From Marinibacterium anthonyi (lineage in GTDB: Bacteria; Pseudomonadota; Alphaproteobacteria; Rhodobacterales; Rhodobacteraceae): a stretch of DNA of 64,000 bases. This document shows positions 8,152 to 14,976 of the stretch, in pieces (position 1 is the first letter of the stretch; each line of letters opens with the position of its first letter). The notes under the pieces are model-generated. The model saw only the letters and a program-made list of their open reading frames with translations. It did no database searches and was not told the origin of the DNA. Position numbers and translations under genes: made by a program. The stretch spans positions 248,001-312,000 of the forward strand of contig CP031585.1 in assembly GCA_003217735.2 (NCBI GenBank), given 5' to 3'.

Positions 8152-9354
8152 TTACGTCGCAACAGGGCGCGCCGGCAGGAAGCTGTCGATCGGAAAGTCG
8201 CAATCGCCGTCGTCGGCGCAGAACGGGCTGCGGCCCAGGGCGTGTTCCATCACCGCCCCCAGAGCCGACATCGCGTCCAGCGCCGGCCCCATCGGCAGGT
8301 CCGGCGGCGCGGCCGTCATCGACGCGGCCAGCGTCGCGCCACAGGCGCGGGCGACCGTGGCGCCGGACTGGATGGTTTCGAACGGGGCCAGCATGTCGAC
8401 CTGGCCCTGCATCGCCAGGGCGGCGCCGGCATCGGGCAGCGACAGGCGGGCGACATAGGACAGCATGGCGTTTATGCGGGCGGTGCCGGCGGGGGTCAGG
8501 GCATCGTCGCCGAACGCCCGTTGGATCGTGGCGGTCGCCTCGAGCACGCCGGCCAGGTCCAGCATCGCGGCGGGCGACATCGGCAGGCGCGGCATCGGGA
8601 TCGATGCCAGGTCGTTCAGCAGCTCCATCGCCGCTGACGGGAAGCCGGCCGTATTGGCCGGGGGCAGGCCCAGCGGCTCGTGCATGGTATCCATCCCCGC
8701 CATGGCCGCGAACTGCCCGGCCAGCGCCACCTGGTCGGAGGACATGGCAAAGGGCTGGATCGGCGCCTGCGACAGGTCGACGGCCAAGTGCATGGCAGAC
8801 GTATAGGTGGCGCGCGGGTCGCCCAGGCTTTCGGCGACGACGAATTGCCCGTCGACCCCGGCCAGCGCCAGCGGGCAAAGCCCCTGCGCCCGCAGGGCCA
8901 GCGTCAGCCGGGCGGCGGCGGTCAGGCGGTCGAATTGCGGGGTCTTCATGGCCATCAGCGGGGCGGCGGCGGGCAGGGGGCCGGCGGCGAAGCTGACGAG
9001 GGTCTGCCTGATCGCGGCGATCAGGCGGTCGGGCTGCGCGAAGGGAAACATCGACCCCTGCAGCCCCAGCTTCATCACGGCCGACACCAGCGGCCCGGCG
9101 CCCATCGGCAGGCGGCGGGGCAGGGTCACCGAAGGGGCGCTGGCCTGCATGGTCGCGCGCATCCAGGCCTCGGCGCCCATGTCGGGCAGGGCCTGGGCCA
9201 GCGTCATGTCGGCGCGGGCGCCCGACCCGGGGTCGTCGAGCGCGAGGATATCGGCGAGCTGCGACAGCTGCGGCGGGATCGCCCGGATCCGCAGCGGTTC
9301 GGGCGGGGCAAGCGCGGTCAGCGCGTCGGCCGGGGTGCAACAGAAACAGGGCAT
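8152..9354 (-). CDS. Unknown protein linked to PAAR gene
   Basis: A 400-residue protein that I do not recognise. It opens with a Cys-rich MPCFCC, then is Ala/Leu/Met-rich and seems largely helical, with recurrent short LPM-containing segments and no signal peptide or clear membrane span. It begins 30 bases after the stop of the PAAR gene on the same strand, so the two form a probable operon. Genes directly behind PAAR spikes often encode effectors or adaptors of contractile injection systems; that role is inference here. No immunity-like gene and no injection-system genes are visible nearby. The Shine-Dalgarno signal is weak, so translational coupling or a later start is possible. Confidence 0.6.
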   Translation of the reverse strand: MPCFCCTPADALTALAPPEPLRIRAIPPQLSQLADILALDDPGSGARADMTLAQALPDMGAEAWMRATMQASAPSVTLPRRLPMGAGPLVSAVMKLGLQGSMFPFAQPDRLIAAIRQTLVSFAAGPLPAAAPLMAMKTPQFDRLTAAARLTLALRAQGLCPLALAGVDGQFVVAESLGDPRATYTSAMHLAVDLSQAPIQPFAMSSDQVALAGQFAAMAGMDTMHEPLGLPPANTAGFPSAAMELLNDLASIPMPRLPMSPAAMLDLAGVLEATATIQRAFGDDALTPAGTARINAMLSYVARLSLPDAGAALAMQGQVDMLAPFETIQSGATVARACGATLAASMTAAPPDLPMGPALDAMSALGAVMEHALGRSPFCADDGDCDFPIDSFLPARPVAT

Positions 9355-9384
9355 CTCAGCATGTCCCGGGCTTTGGGGCGCGGC

Positions 9385-9687
9385 TCACCCGCCGATCAGA
9401 ACGGTCGGCGCACCCACGACGATGGATCCGCCGTGCGCGGTCATGTCCCCGATCCGCGCGGCGGGCAGGTTGTTGACCAGCACGGTCATGGAACACTTCA
9501 CCAGAACATCCGGCGGGCCCACGCAGGTGGCCATGTCGGACAGACGGGCCTGGGGCAGGCCGACGGTCAGGACGGTGACGGAACAGGGAGGAATGATCGG
9601 TCCGCCCACATGGGGGATCGGGGGGACGCCCGGCGTAATCATCGGGCAGACATGCATATCGGACACGCGGGCGGCCGGCATACCCAT
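9385..9687 (-). CDS. PAAR-motif spike protein
   Basis: A 100-residue PAAR protein with repeated P-x-A-R-x-x-D-M motifs (PAARVSDMHVC, PQARLSDMATC, PAARIGDMTAHGG) and the terminal PTVLIGG. PAAR proteins cap the VgrG or gp5-like needle of type VI secretion and related contractile systems, often carrying effectors. It is a bare PAAR domain with no fused toxin. AAGGAG precedes the ATG. No VgrG, Hcp or sheath gene is in the window, so it is an orphan locus here and would rely on a system encoded elsewhere. Confidence 0.88.
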   Translation of the reverse strand: MGMPAARVSDMHVCPMITPGVPPIPHVGGPIIPPCSVTVLTVGLPQARLSDMATCVGPPDVLVKCSMTVLVNNLPAARIGDMTAHGGSIVVGAPTVLIGG

Positions 9688-9794
9688 GGGAAATCTCCTT
9701 CAAACAATACGAAGAATGTAGGAACTGCCCGTGGTCTTGCAAGTGGAGATGGAATGAGCGGTTTCGGACCACCCGTCGGGCGGTCCGACCGGGG

Positions 9795-9848
9795 GGCGGC
9801 GGGGGCGGGGCTGGGTGAGCAGGCTCACCCAGCCCCGCCCCCGCCGCC
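9795..9848 (-). terminator. 26-bp perfect hairpin
   Basis: Two arms of 26 bases (9795-9820 and 9823-9848) are perfect reverse complements with only AG between them. It lies between the aldehyde dehydrogenase stop and the PAAR start, both on the minus strand, so it most likely ends the dehydrogenase transcript and separates the PAAR pair. No T-run follows. A second small hairpin (TCGGACC/GGTCCGA) lies just beside it. Confidence 0.65.
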
Positions 9849-9875
9849 ATCGCCTTGATCAGACGTGGTACATTG

Positions 9876-9915
9876 GGCGCTTACTCGGCGGCCAATCGGC
9901 GCTTACTCGGCGGCC
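9876..9915. repeat. Tandem duplication of a gene tail
   Basis: GGCGCTTACTCGGCGGCC occurs at 9876-9893 and again at 9898-9915, period 22. On the minus strand each copy reads as Ala-Ala-Glu-stop, matching the true last codons of the aldehyde dehydrogenase next to it (its stop is at 9916-9918). Confidence 0.8.
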
Positions 9916-11355
9916 CTATTCGGCGGCCCAACCCGAGACGGCCTTGATCTCGAGGAAATCCTCGATCCCGTAAGCGCCGCCTTCGCGACCGTTGCCGGAT
10001 TGCTTCATGCCACCAAAGGGCGACCCGGCGCCCCGCGACTTGCCGTTGATCTCGACCATGCCGGACCGCAGCTGGCGCGCGACGCGGGCGGTGCGGTCGG
10101 TATCCGTGGACTGGATATAGTTGGTCAGGCCGTAGACCGTGTCGTTGGCGATCTCGACGGCCTCTTCCTCGGTGTCGAACGGGATGATCGACAGCACGGG
10201 GCCGAAGATCTCGGTCCGGGCGATGGTCATCTGGTTGTTGACGTCGGCAAAGACCGTGGGCTTGACGAAAAAGCCCTTGTTCAGACCGTCCGGACGGCCC
10301 GTGCCACCGGCGACCAGGCGTGCGCCCTCGTCGATGCCGGCCTGGATCAGGTCCTGGATCTTGCCCCACTGGGTCGCGTTGACCACCGGGCCGATGTGCT
10401 TGCCTTCCTGGCTGGCGGGGCCGACGGTGATCGAATTGGCGACCTCGGCCGCGGTTTCGACGGCCATGTCGTAGATGTCCTTCTGCACCAGCATCCGCGA
10501 GGGCGCGTTGCAGGACTGGCCGGTGTTGTTCATCATGTGGCGCACGCCGCGCTGGACCGCCTTTTCATCGGCATCGGCAAAGACCAGATTTGCCCCTTTG
10601 CCGCCCAGTTCCAGGTGGACCTTCTTCAGCGTGTCGGCCGCGTTCTTGGAGATCGCGGTGCCGGCGCGGGTCGAGCCGGTGAAGCTGACCATGTCCACGT
10701 CCGGATGGCCCGACAGCTGCGTGCCGACGCCGGTGCCGTCGCCGTTGACCAGGTTGAAGACACCGGCGGGGAACCCCGCGTCATGCACCATCTGGGCGAA
10801 GACCATCGCGTTCAGCGGGCTTTCTTCGGACGGTTTCAGCACCATGGTGCAGCCGGCAATGGCGGCGGCGCCGAATTTCAGCGTGATCTGGTTTTCCGGC
10901 CAGTTCCACGGCGTGATCAGCGCGCAGACGCCGACCGCTTCCAGGATGATCCGGTCGTTGGGCGCATGCTCGCCCAGGGGTTTCTCGAACTTGAACTCCT
11001 TGGCGGCCTTGATGAAATTGCTCAGGTGCCATGTTCCGGCCGTGACCTGCTGCTGGCGGGCCATGTCGATCGGTGCGCCCATCTCGACCGAAGTCGCCTG
11101 GGCCAGCTCCTCGAGCCGCTCCTGGTAGATCTCGAGCAGTTTTTCCACCAGCGCGATGCGCTCGGCTGCGGGCGTGGCCATCCAGCCGGGCAGGGCGGCC
11201 TTGGCGGCGGCAACGGCGGCGTCGGTGTCGGCCTGATCGCCCAGCGAAATCACCGCGCAGGGCTCTTCGGTCGAGGGATCGATGACCTGGTGATCCTTCG
11301 GCGCAACCGGGTCGACCCACTGGCCGTTGATGTAGAACTGACGCTTTTCGATCAT
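9916..11355 (-). CDS. NAD(P)-dependent aldehyde dehydrogenase
   Basis: A 479-residue aldehyde dehydrogenase of normal length. Catalytic residues are visible: N151 in TPWNWPEN, E249 in LELGGK and the nucleophile C282 in NNTGQSC; FTGST at 225-229 belongs to the nucleotide site. It oxidises an aldehyde to the acid in the cytoplasm. The precise substrate is not readable; the subgroup is that of broad aldehyde dehydrogenases acting on aliphatic or aromatic aldehydes. It is divergent from the peroxiredoxin gene, with about 230 bases of shared upstream DNA, and is followed by a duplicated tail and a long hairpin. Confidence 0.92.
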   Translation of the reverse strand: MIEKRQFYINGQWVDPVAPKDHQVIDPSTEEPCAVISLGDQADTDAAVAAAKAALPGWMATPAAERIALVEKLLEIYQERLEELAQATSVEMGAPIDMARQQQVTAGTWHLSNFIKAAKEFKFEKPLGEHAPNDRIILEAVGVCALITPWNWPENQITLKFGAAAIAGCTMVLKPSEESPLNAMVFAQMVHDAGFPAGVFNLVNGDGTGVGTQLSGHPDVDMVSFTGSTRAGTAISKNAADTLKKVHLELGGKGANLVFADADEKAVQRGVRHMMNNTGQSCNAPSRMLVQKDIYDMAVETAAEVANSITVGPASQEGKHIGPVVNATQWGKIQDLIQAGIDEGARLVAGGTGRPDGLNKGFFVKPTVFADVNNQMTIARTEIFGPVLSIIPFDTEEEAVEIANDTVYGLTNYIQSTDTDRTARVARQLRSGMVEINGKSRGAGSPFGGMKQSGNGREGGAYGIEDFLEIKAVSGWAAE

Positions 11356-11589
11356 GCGGATGAACTCCTCTCACATGCAGTCTCCCGGTTACGGAACCGG
11401 CTTCGCGCGCACTCTGTCACCCGCCCCGGCAAGGGGCAAGGGCAGCGCGGCGGGCAGCGGGGTTGCACGCCGGGGACCGCCGGACGGGGCCGGTCGCGAC
11501 ACCGTGTCGCCGGGGCGGGGGATCTGGACAAACTGCTGTCAGAGCGTACCTAGAAGACGAACCGAACCCGACAGACCAGGAGGATTCCC

Positions 11590-12243
11590 ATGGGCCTGCG
11601 CATCAACGACACCGTCCCGAATTTCACCGCCGAGACCGACCAGGGCACGATCACCTTCCACGACTGGATCGGTGACAGCTGGGCGATCCTGTTCTCGCAT
11701 CCCAAGGATTTCACGCCGGTCTGCACCACCGAATTCGGCGCCGTGGCGCAGTTGGCCGATGAATGGGCCAAGCGCGGTACCAAGGTGATCGGCGTATCGG
11801 TCGACGGGGTCGAGCAACACAAGGGCTGGAAGGGCGACATCGCGTCCGTTGCGGGCACCGAGGCCAGTTTCCCGATCGTCGCCGATATCGACCTGGCCGT
11901 GTCGAAGGCCTTCGACATGCTTCCGGCCGAAGCCTACCTGCCCGACGGCCGCACCCCGGCCGACACGGCGACGGTGCGGTCGGTCTTCATCATCTCGCCC
12001 GACAAGAAGCTGCAGTTGACCATGACCTACCCGATGTCGGTGGGCCGGAACTTTGCCGAGGTGCTGCGGGCGCTCGACGGGCTGCAGCGGACGTGGGGGC
12101 AGCCGCTGGCGACGCCGGCCAACTGGCAGACCGGGCAGGATGTCATTGTCGCCCTGTCGCTGGACGATGCGGCGGCCGAGGCCAAGTACGGCGCATTGGA
12201 AAAGAAGCTGCCGTACCTGCGGTTCGCCAAGGATCCCGAGTGA
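11590..12243 (+). CDS. 1-Cys peroxiredoxin (Prx6 type)
   Basis: A 217-residue peroxiredoxin with the peroxidatic cysteine C45 in DFTPVCTTE and the long C-terminal region typical of Prx6 proteins (YPMSVGRNF, LRALDGLQ). It reduces hydrogen peroxide or alkyl hydroperoxides in the cytoplasm. There is no obvious resolving Cys, which supports the 1-Cys class. A perfect AGGAGG stands seven bases before the ATG. It is divergent from the aldehyde dehydrogenase. Three 30-bp repeats and a bidirectional hairpin terminator follow. Confidence 0.92.
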   Translation: MGLRINDTVPNFTAETDQGTITFHDWIGDSWAILFSHPKDFTPVCTTEFGAVAQLADEWAKRGTKVIGVSVDGVEQHKGWKGDIASVAGTEASFPIVADIDLAVSKAFDMLPAEAYLPDGRTPADTATVRSVFIISPDKKLQLTMTYPMSVGRNFAEVLRALDGLQRTWGQPLATPANWQTGQDVIVALSLDDAAAEAKYGALEKKLPYLRFAKDPE

Positions 12244-12250
12244 GGCATGT

Positions 12251-12330
12251 TTGGGGGGCTTTGCCCCACAGTGCTTTAATTCGGGGGGCTTTGCCCCACA
12301 GCACCTTAATTCGGGGGGCTTTGCCCCCCG
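12251..12330. repeat. 30-bp tandem repeat, three copies
   Basis: Three back-to-back 30-bp units starting near 12251, 12281 and 12311, each holding GGGGGGCTTTGCCCC, which can itself fold into a small hairpin. They fill the gap between the peroxiredoxin stop and the large terminator. There are no spacers, so this is not a CRISPR array. Confidence 0.85.
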
Positions 12331-12339
12331 GGCCCCCCA

Positions 12340-12406
12340 GGGGTATTTGAGAAGAGAAAGAAGCATAAGGCGCGCCCTGCTGCTTCTTTCTCTTCTCAAA
12401 TACCCC
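12340..12406. terminator. Shared bidirectional terminator, copy A
   Basis: Perfect 25-base arms, beginning GGGGTATTTGAGAAGAG and ending with its complement, around a 17-base loop. It lies between the convergent peroxiredoxin and mbfA genes. Copies B (59888-59954) and C (62389-62457) share the same arm sequence with small changes. A/T-rich arm segments give a T-rich transcript end in both directions. Confidence 0.85.
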
Positions 12407-12409
12407 GGA

Positions 12410-13387
12410 TCAGCCTCCGCCGATGAGCGCGCCGGCTGCAAAGACAAGTGCGCCGCCCACCACGACCTGAAGCGATGCCCGCCAGAATGGCGTCTGCATG
12501 AAGCGGTTCTGAATCCAGGCGATGGCCCAGAGTTCGCAGAACACCACCGAGATCGCGATGATCGTGGCGGTCCAGAAATCGGTGATCAGGTAGGGCAGGG
12601 CGTGGCCCAGCCCGCCGAGCGTCGTCATCACGCCCGACGCCACCCCCCGTTTCAACGGCGATCCGCGGCCCGAGAGGACGCCGTCGTCCGAGGCGGCCTC
12701 GGTGAAGCCCATGGAGATGCCCGCGCCCACCGATGCGGCGAGGCCGACGAGGAAGGTGGTGTGGCTGTTCTGGGTGGCGAAGGCGGTGGCGAAGATCGGG
12801 GCGAGCGTCGAGACCGAGCCGTCCATCAGGCCCGCCAGCCCCGGTTGCACCCAGGTCAGCACAAATTGCCGGTGGGCGACCAGGGCCTCGTCCTCGGCAT
12901 CCTTGGCGCCGACGTTCATTTCCTCGGCCCTGAGCGCGATGGCCTCGTGCCCGGCCTCGGCCGCCGCCAGGTCGCCCAGCAGCTTGCGCGTGTCCGCGTC
13001 GCGGGCCCGGCTGGCGGCGTTGAGGTAGAATCGATGAGCGTCGCGTTCCATCATCACCGCCTCTTCGCGGATCCGTTCGATCGAGAGGTTCTCGACCAGC
13101 CAGACGGGGCGGCGGTTGTAGTAGCCCGCCACGTGTTCGCGCCGGATCAGCGGGATCGTGTCGCCGAAGCGCGCCTTGTGGCGGGCGATCAGGCGTTGGC
13201 GGTGGCCGTCTTCCTCGGTGGCCATGGTGTCGAAGATCGCCGCCGAATGGGGGAATTCGGGGCGCAGGCGTTCGGCGTAGGTCCGGTAGATGCGCGCGTC
13301 GTCCTCTTCGGACGAAATGGCGAGGGCGAGGATTTCCTGTTCGGTCAGGTCGTCGAACCGCTTGCGGGCAGAGAGGATGGGGATCAT
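12410..13387 (-). CDS. mbfA: Membrane-bound ferritin/VIT-family iron exporter MbfA
   Basis: A 325-residue fusion: residues about 1-150 form a ferritin/rubrerythrin-like di-iron domain (E59-x-x-H62, E114 with H118, and EAGHE near 144-148) and residues about 170-325 a VIT1/CCC1-type membrane domain. This is the architecture of MbfA, which in Agrobacterium and Bradyrhizobium exports iron from the cytoplasm and protects against iron and peroxide stress. The neighbours fit: a Crp/Fnr regulator and bacterioferritin follow in order upstream on the same strand. No obvious Irr-type box was seen before its start. Confidence 0.9.
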   Translation of the reverse strand: MIPILSARKRFDDLTEQEILALAISSEEDDARIYRTYAERLRPEFPHSAAIFDTMATEEDGHRQRLIARHKARFGDTIPLIRREHVAGYYNRRPVWLVENLSIERIREEAVMMERDAHRFYLNAASRARDADTRKLLGDLAAAEAGHEAIALRAEEMNVGAKDAEDEALVAHRQFVLTWVQPGLAGLMDGSVSTLAPIFATAFATQNSHTTFLVGLAASVGAGISMGFTEAASDDGVLSGRGSPLKRGVASGVMTTLGGLGHALPYLITDFWTATIIAISVVFCELWAIAWIQNRFMQTPFWRASLQVVVGGALVFAAGALIGGG

Positions 13388-13445
13388 GGCTGGGCTCCTG
13401 GACGGGCGTGGCTGATCAGGGTGTTAACCGGGACTTCACGGCGTG

Positions 13446-14144
13446 TCAGCGTTCGCCGGCAGAGCGTGCCAGGCGTTCGAGGCCCGGCCGGCCGACCAGG
13501 TGGACCTTGCCGCGTTCCTGTTCGACCCAGCCGCGGCGGTGGAATTCGGACAGGGTGCGCGAGACGACCTCGCGCGCGGTGCCCAGTTCGCTGGCCAGCA
13601 CCTGGTGGGTGGCATGCACGGTGTCGGTGTCGTCGGCCAGTTCCAGCAGCCGGGCGGCCAGGCGCACGTCCATGCGCTGGAAGACGATGTCGTCAATCAG
13701 CGTGAACAGGTCGGTGATCCGGCGGGAATAGGCCTTGAAGATGAATTCGCGGAAGATCGGCGAGCGGCCCGCCAGGTCGTCGAAGGTGGCGCGGGGGATG
13801 GCCACGGCGCGCACGTCGGTTTCGGCGATGCCGTCGGCTGAATAATCCTCGAACGCCAGCATGCAGGCCGTCGTCAGCACGCAGCTTTCGCCGGCGTGGA
13901 CGCGGTACAGGAAGACCTCGCGCCCGGTGTCGGATTTCTGCTGGACGCGCACGGTGCCGTCCAGAAGCAGCAGCAGGTTGTCGGCGGACTGGCCCGGCGC
14001 GAAGATCTGGGTGCCGGCGGGCACCTCGACCACCTGGCTGCCGGCGATCAGGTCCTGCTTGATGGCGTCGGGCAGCCGCGCGAGCCCCTCGAAGCGGTCG
14101 ATCCAGCTGTCCGCTGCTGTCACCATGGTCCGGTCCTTCAACAT
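13446..14144 (-). CDS. Crp/Fnr-family transcription regulator
   Basis: A 232-residue regulator with an N-terminal cyclic-nucleotide-type beta-roll (about residues 20-140) and a C-terminal winged helix (TAREVVSRTLSEFHRRG). It has no N-terminal Cys cluster of the FNR 4Fe-4S type; GESCVLTTAC gives two cysteines inside the sensor domain instead. It sits between mbfA and bfr and near the cyd genes, so control of iron storage or of the bd oxidase is a reasonable guess. Start could be ATG 14144 or ATG 14126; both have weak to fair ribosome sites. A palindrome GTGATATCAC lies just upstream. Confidence 0.85.
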   Translation of the reverse strand: MLKDRTMVTAADSWIDRFEGLARLPDAIKQDLIAGSQVVEVPAGTQIFAPGQSADNLLLLLDGTVRVQQKSDTGREVFLYRVHAGESCVLTTACMLAFEDYSADGIAETDVRAVAIPRATFDDLAGRSPIFREFIFKAYSRRITDLFTLIDDIVFQRMDVRLAARLLELADDTDTVHATHQVLASELGTAREVVSRTLSEFHRRGWVEQERGKVHLVGRPGLERLARSAGER

Positions 14145-14160
14145 TGTCGTTCCAGGGACA

Positions 14161-14170
14161 GTGATATCAC
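14161..14170. promoter_or_regulatory. Palindrome GTGATATCAC upstream of Crp/Fnr gene
   Basis: A perfect 10-bp palindrome 17-26 bases before the regulator start at 14144. Position and symmetry suggest an autoregulatory operator, but it is not an exact FNR or CRP consensus. Confidence 0.4.
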
Positions 14171-14196
14171 GACGGGAGGGGCATGTGGGCCGGGAT

Positions 14197-14220
14197 ATGG
14201 GGCGGGATGTCCCGCCCCAT
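14197..14220 (-). terminator. Hairpin between bfr and Crp/Fnr gene
   Basis: ATGGGGCGGGA and TCCCGCCCCAT pair perfectly (11 bp) around TG. It lies just after the bfr stop on the minus strand and likely ends or processes the bfr transcript. Confidence 0.55.
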
Positions 14221-14248
14221 CCAGTGACACGGCGTCGCGTACGGGCTG

Positions 14249-14728
14249 TCAGTCTTCGGAATCGTCGCCAAGGAAGCGGGTGGTGTAAAGCGGTTCGCCC
14301 AGCCGGTCGATCAGGTCCAGCTGCAGTTCCAGCCAGGCCTTGTGGCCTTCCTCGTCCAGGGCGATGGTTTCGAACAGCTTGCGCGTGCCGATATCGCCGA
14401 CCTCGCCGGCATGGGCCGCGGCCTTGGTGTAGAAGGTCAGCGCGTCTTCTTCGTCCGTCAGGTCCGACTTGAACATGCCGGCAAGGGATTCGGCCTTTTT
14501 CGGCGGGTTTTCAAAGGCCATGTCGGGGTCGCCCTTGAGGAATACCAGCCGGGCGAGGAAGGCGTCGGAATGGCCCAGCTCTTCGGCCATTTCCTCGCGC
14601 ATCTTGGCGGCGAGGCCGACCAGCCCCCAGTCTTCCAGCACATGGGCGTGCAGCTGGTACTGGTGCGCGGCCGTCAGTTCCATCTTGAGGGCCTTGTTGA
14701 GGTATTCGATCGTCTTGTCGTTGGGCAT
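14249..14728 (-). CDS. bfr: Bacterioferritin
   Basis: A 159-residue ferritin-fold protein aligned along its length with bacterioferritin. Ferroxidase ligands are present: E17, E50 with H53, and the DEEGH block with Glu and His near the C-terminus. The position of the haem-ligating Met52 of E. coli Bfr appears to be Leu (L51, in EELGH), so this subunit may not bind haem in the usual way. It stores iron in cytoplasmic 24-mers. A good GGGAGA precedes the ATG. Neighbours mbfA and a Crp/Fnr regulator form an iron-homeostasis block. Confidence 0.88.
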   Translation of the reverse strand: MPNDKTIEYLNKALKMELTAAHQYQLHAHVLEDWGLVGLAAKMREEMAEELGHSDAFLARLVFLKGDPDMAFENPPKKAESLAGMFKSDLTDEEDALTFYTKAAAHAGEVGDIGTRKLFETIALDEEGHKAWLELQLDLIDRLGEPLYTTRFLGDDSED

Positions 14729-14761
14729 CGGACAATCTCCCTTTCTGCCATTTAAGGTAAA

Positions 14762-14807
14762 CCGCGCGGGCAGGGGGCTTGGTTCCCCTGGCAGCCCGCC
14801 CGCGCGG
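14762..14807 (-). terminator. Terminator of the cydABX operon
   Basis: A 10-bp stem CCGCGCGGGC/GCCCGCGCGG with an inner GGGG/CCCC pairing. On the minus strand it follows the cydX stop and is itself followed by TTTACCTT. Confidence 0.7.
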
Positions 14808-14813
14808 CTTTGG

Positions 14814-14933
14814 TCACTCGTTATCGGCCTCGTCGGCCATCCTGCGGTCGTTCTGCATTTCCAGGTACATGGCGTTCAGAACGGCGAAGAAGGCGGCCAG
14901 TGGAAGGCCGAGGATCCATGCGAAATACCACAT
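14814..14933 (-). CDS. cydX: Cytochrome bd small subunit CydX
   Basis: A 39-residue single-span membrane peptide beginning MWYFAWILGLPLA and continuing with the conserved N-A-M of the CydX/YbgT family, then a charged, acidic tail. CydX binds CydAB and stabilises the haems of bd oxidase. It follows cydB by about 30 bases on the same strand, with AAGGAG seven bases before its ATG, and ends at the operon terminator. It is easily missed because of its length. Confidence 0.93.
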   Translation of the reverse strand: MWYFAWILGLPLAAFFAVLNAMYLEMQNDRRMADEADNE

Positions 14934-14950
14934 GTCGTTGCTCCTTTCCC

Positions 14951-14976
14951 TTAGTAGACGCTGTTAGTAGACGCTG
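14951..14976. repeat. 13-bp tandem duplication at cydB end
   Basis: TTAGTAGACGCTG occurs twice in a row (14951-14963 and 14964-14976). On the minus strand each copy spells the last codons and stop of cydB (Ser-Val-Tyr-stop). Confidence 0.85.

Noticed and set aside
8152-9687. A full type VI secretion locus
   Set aside because: Only a PAAR protein and one partner are present; sheath, tube, baseplate and ClpV genes are missing.
12251-12330. CRISPR-like repeat
   Set aside because: Units are contiguous with no spacers and no cas genes exist in the window.
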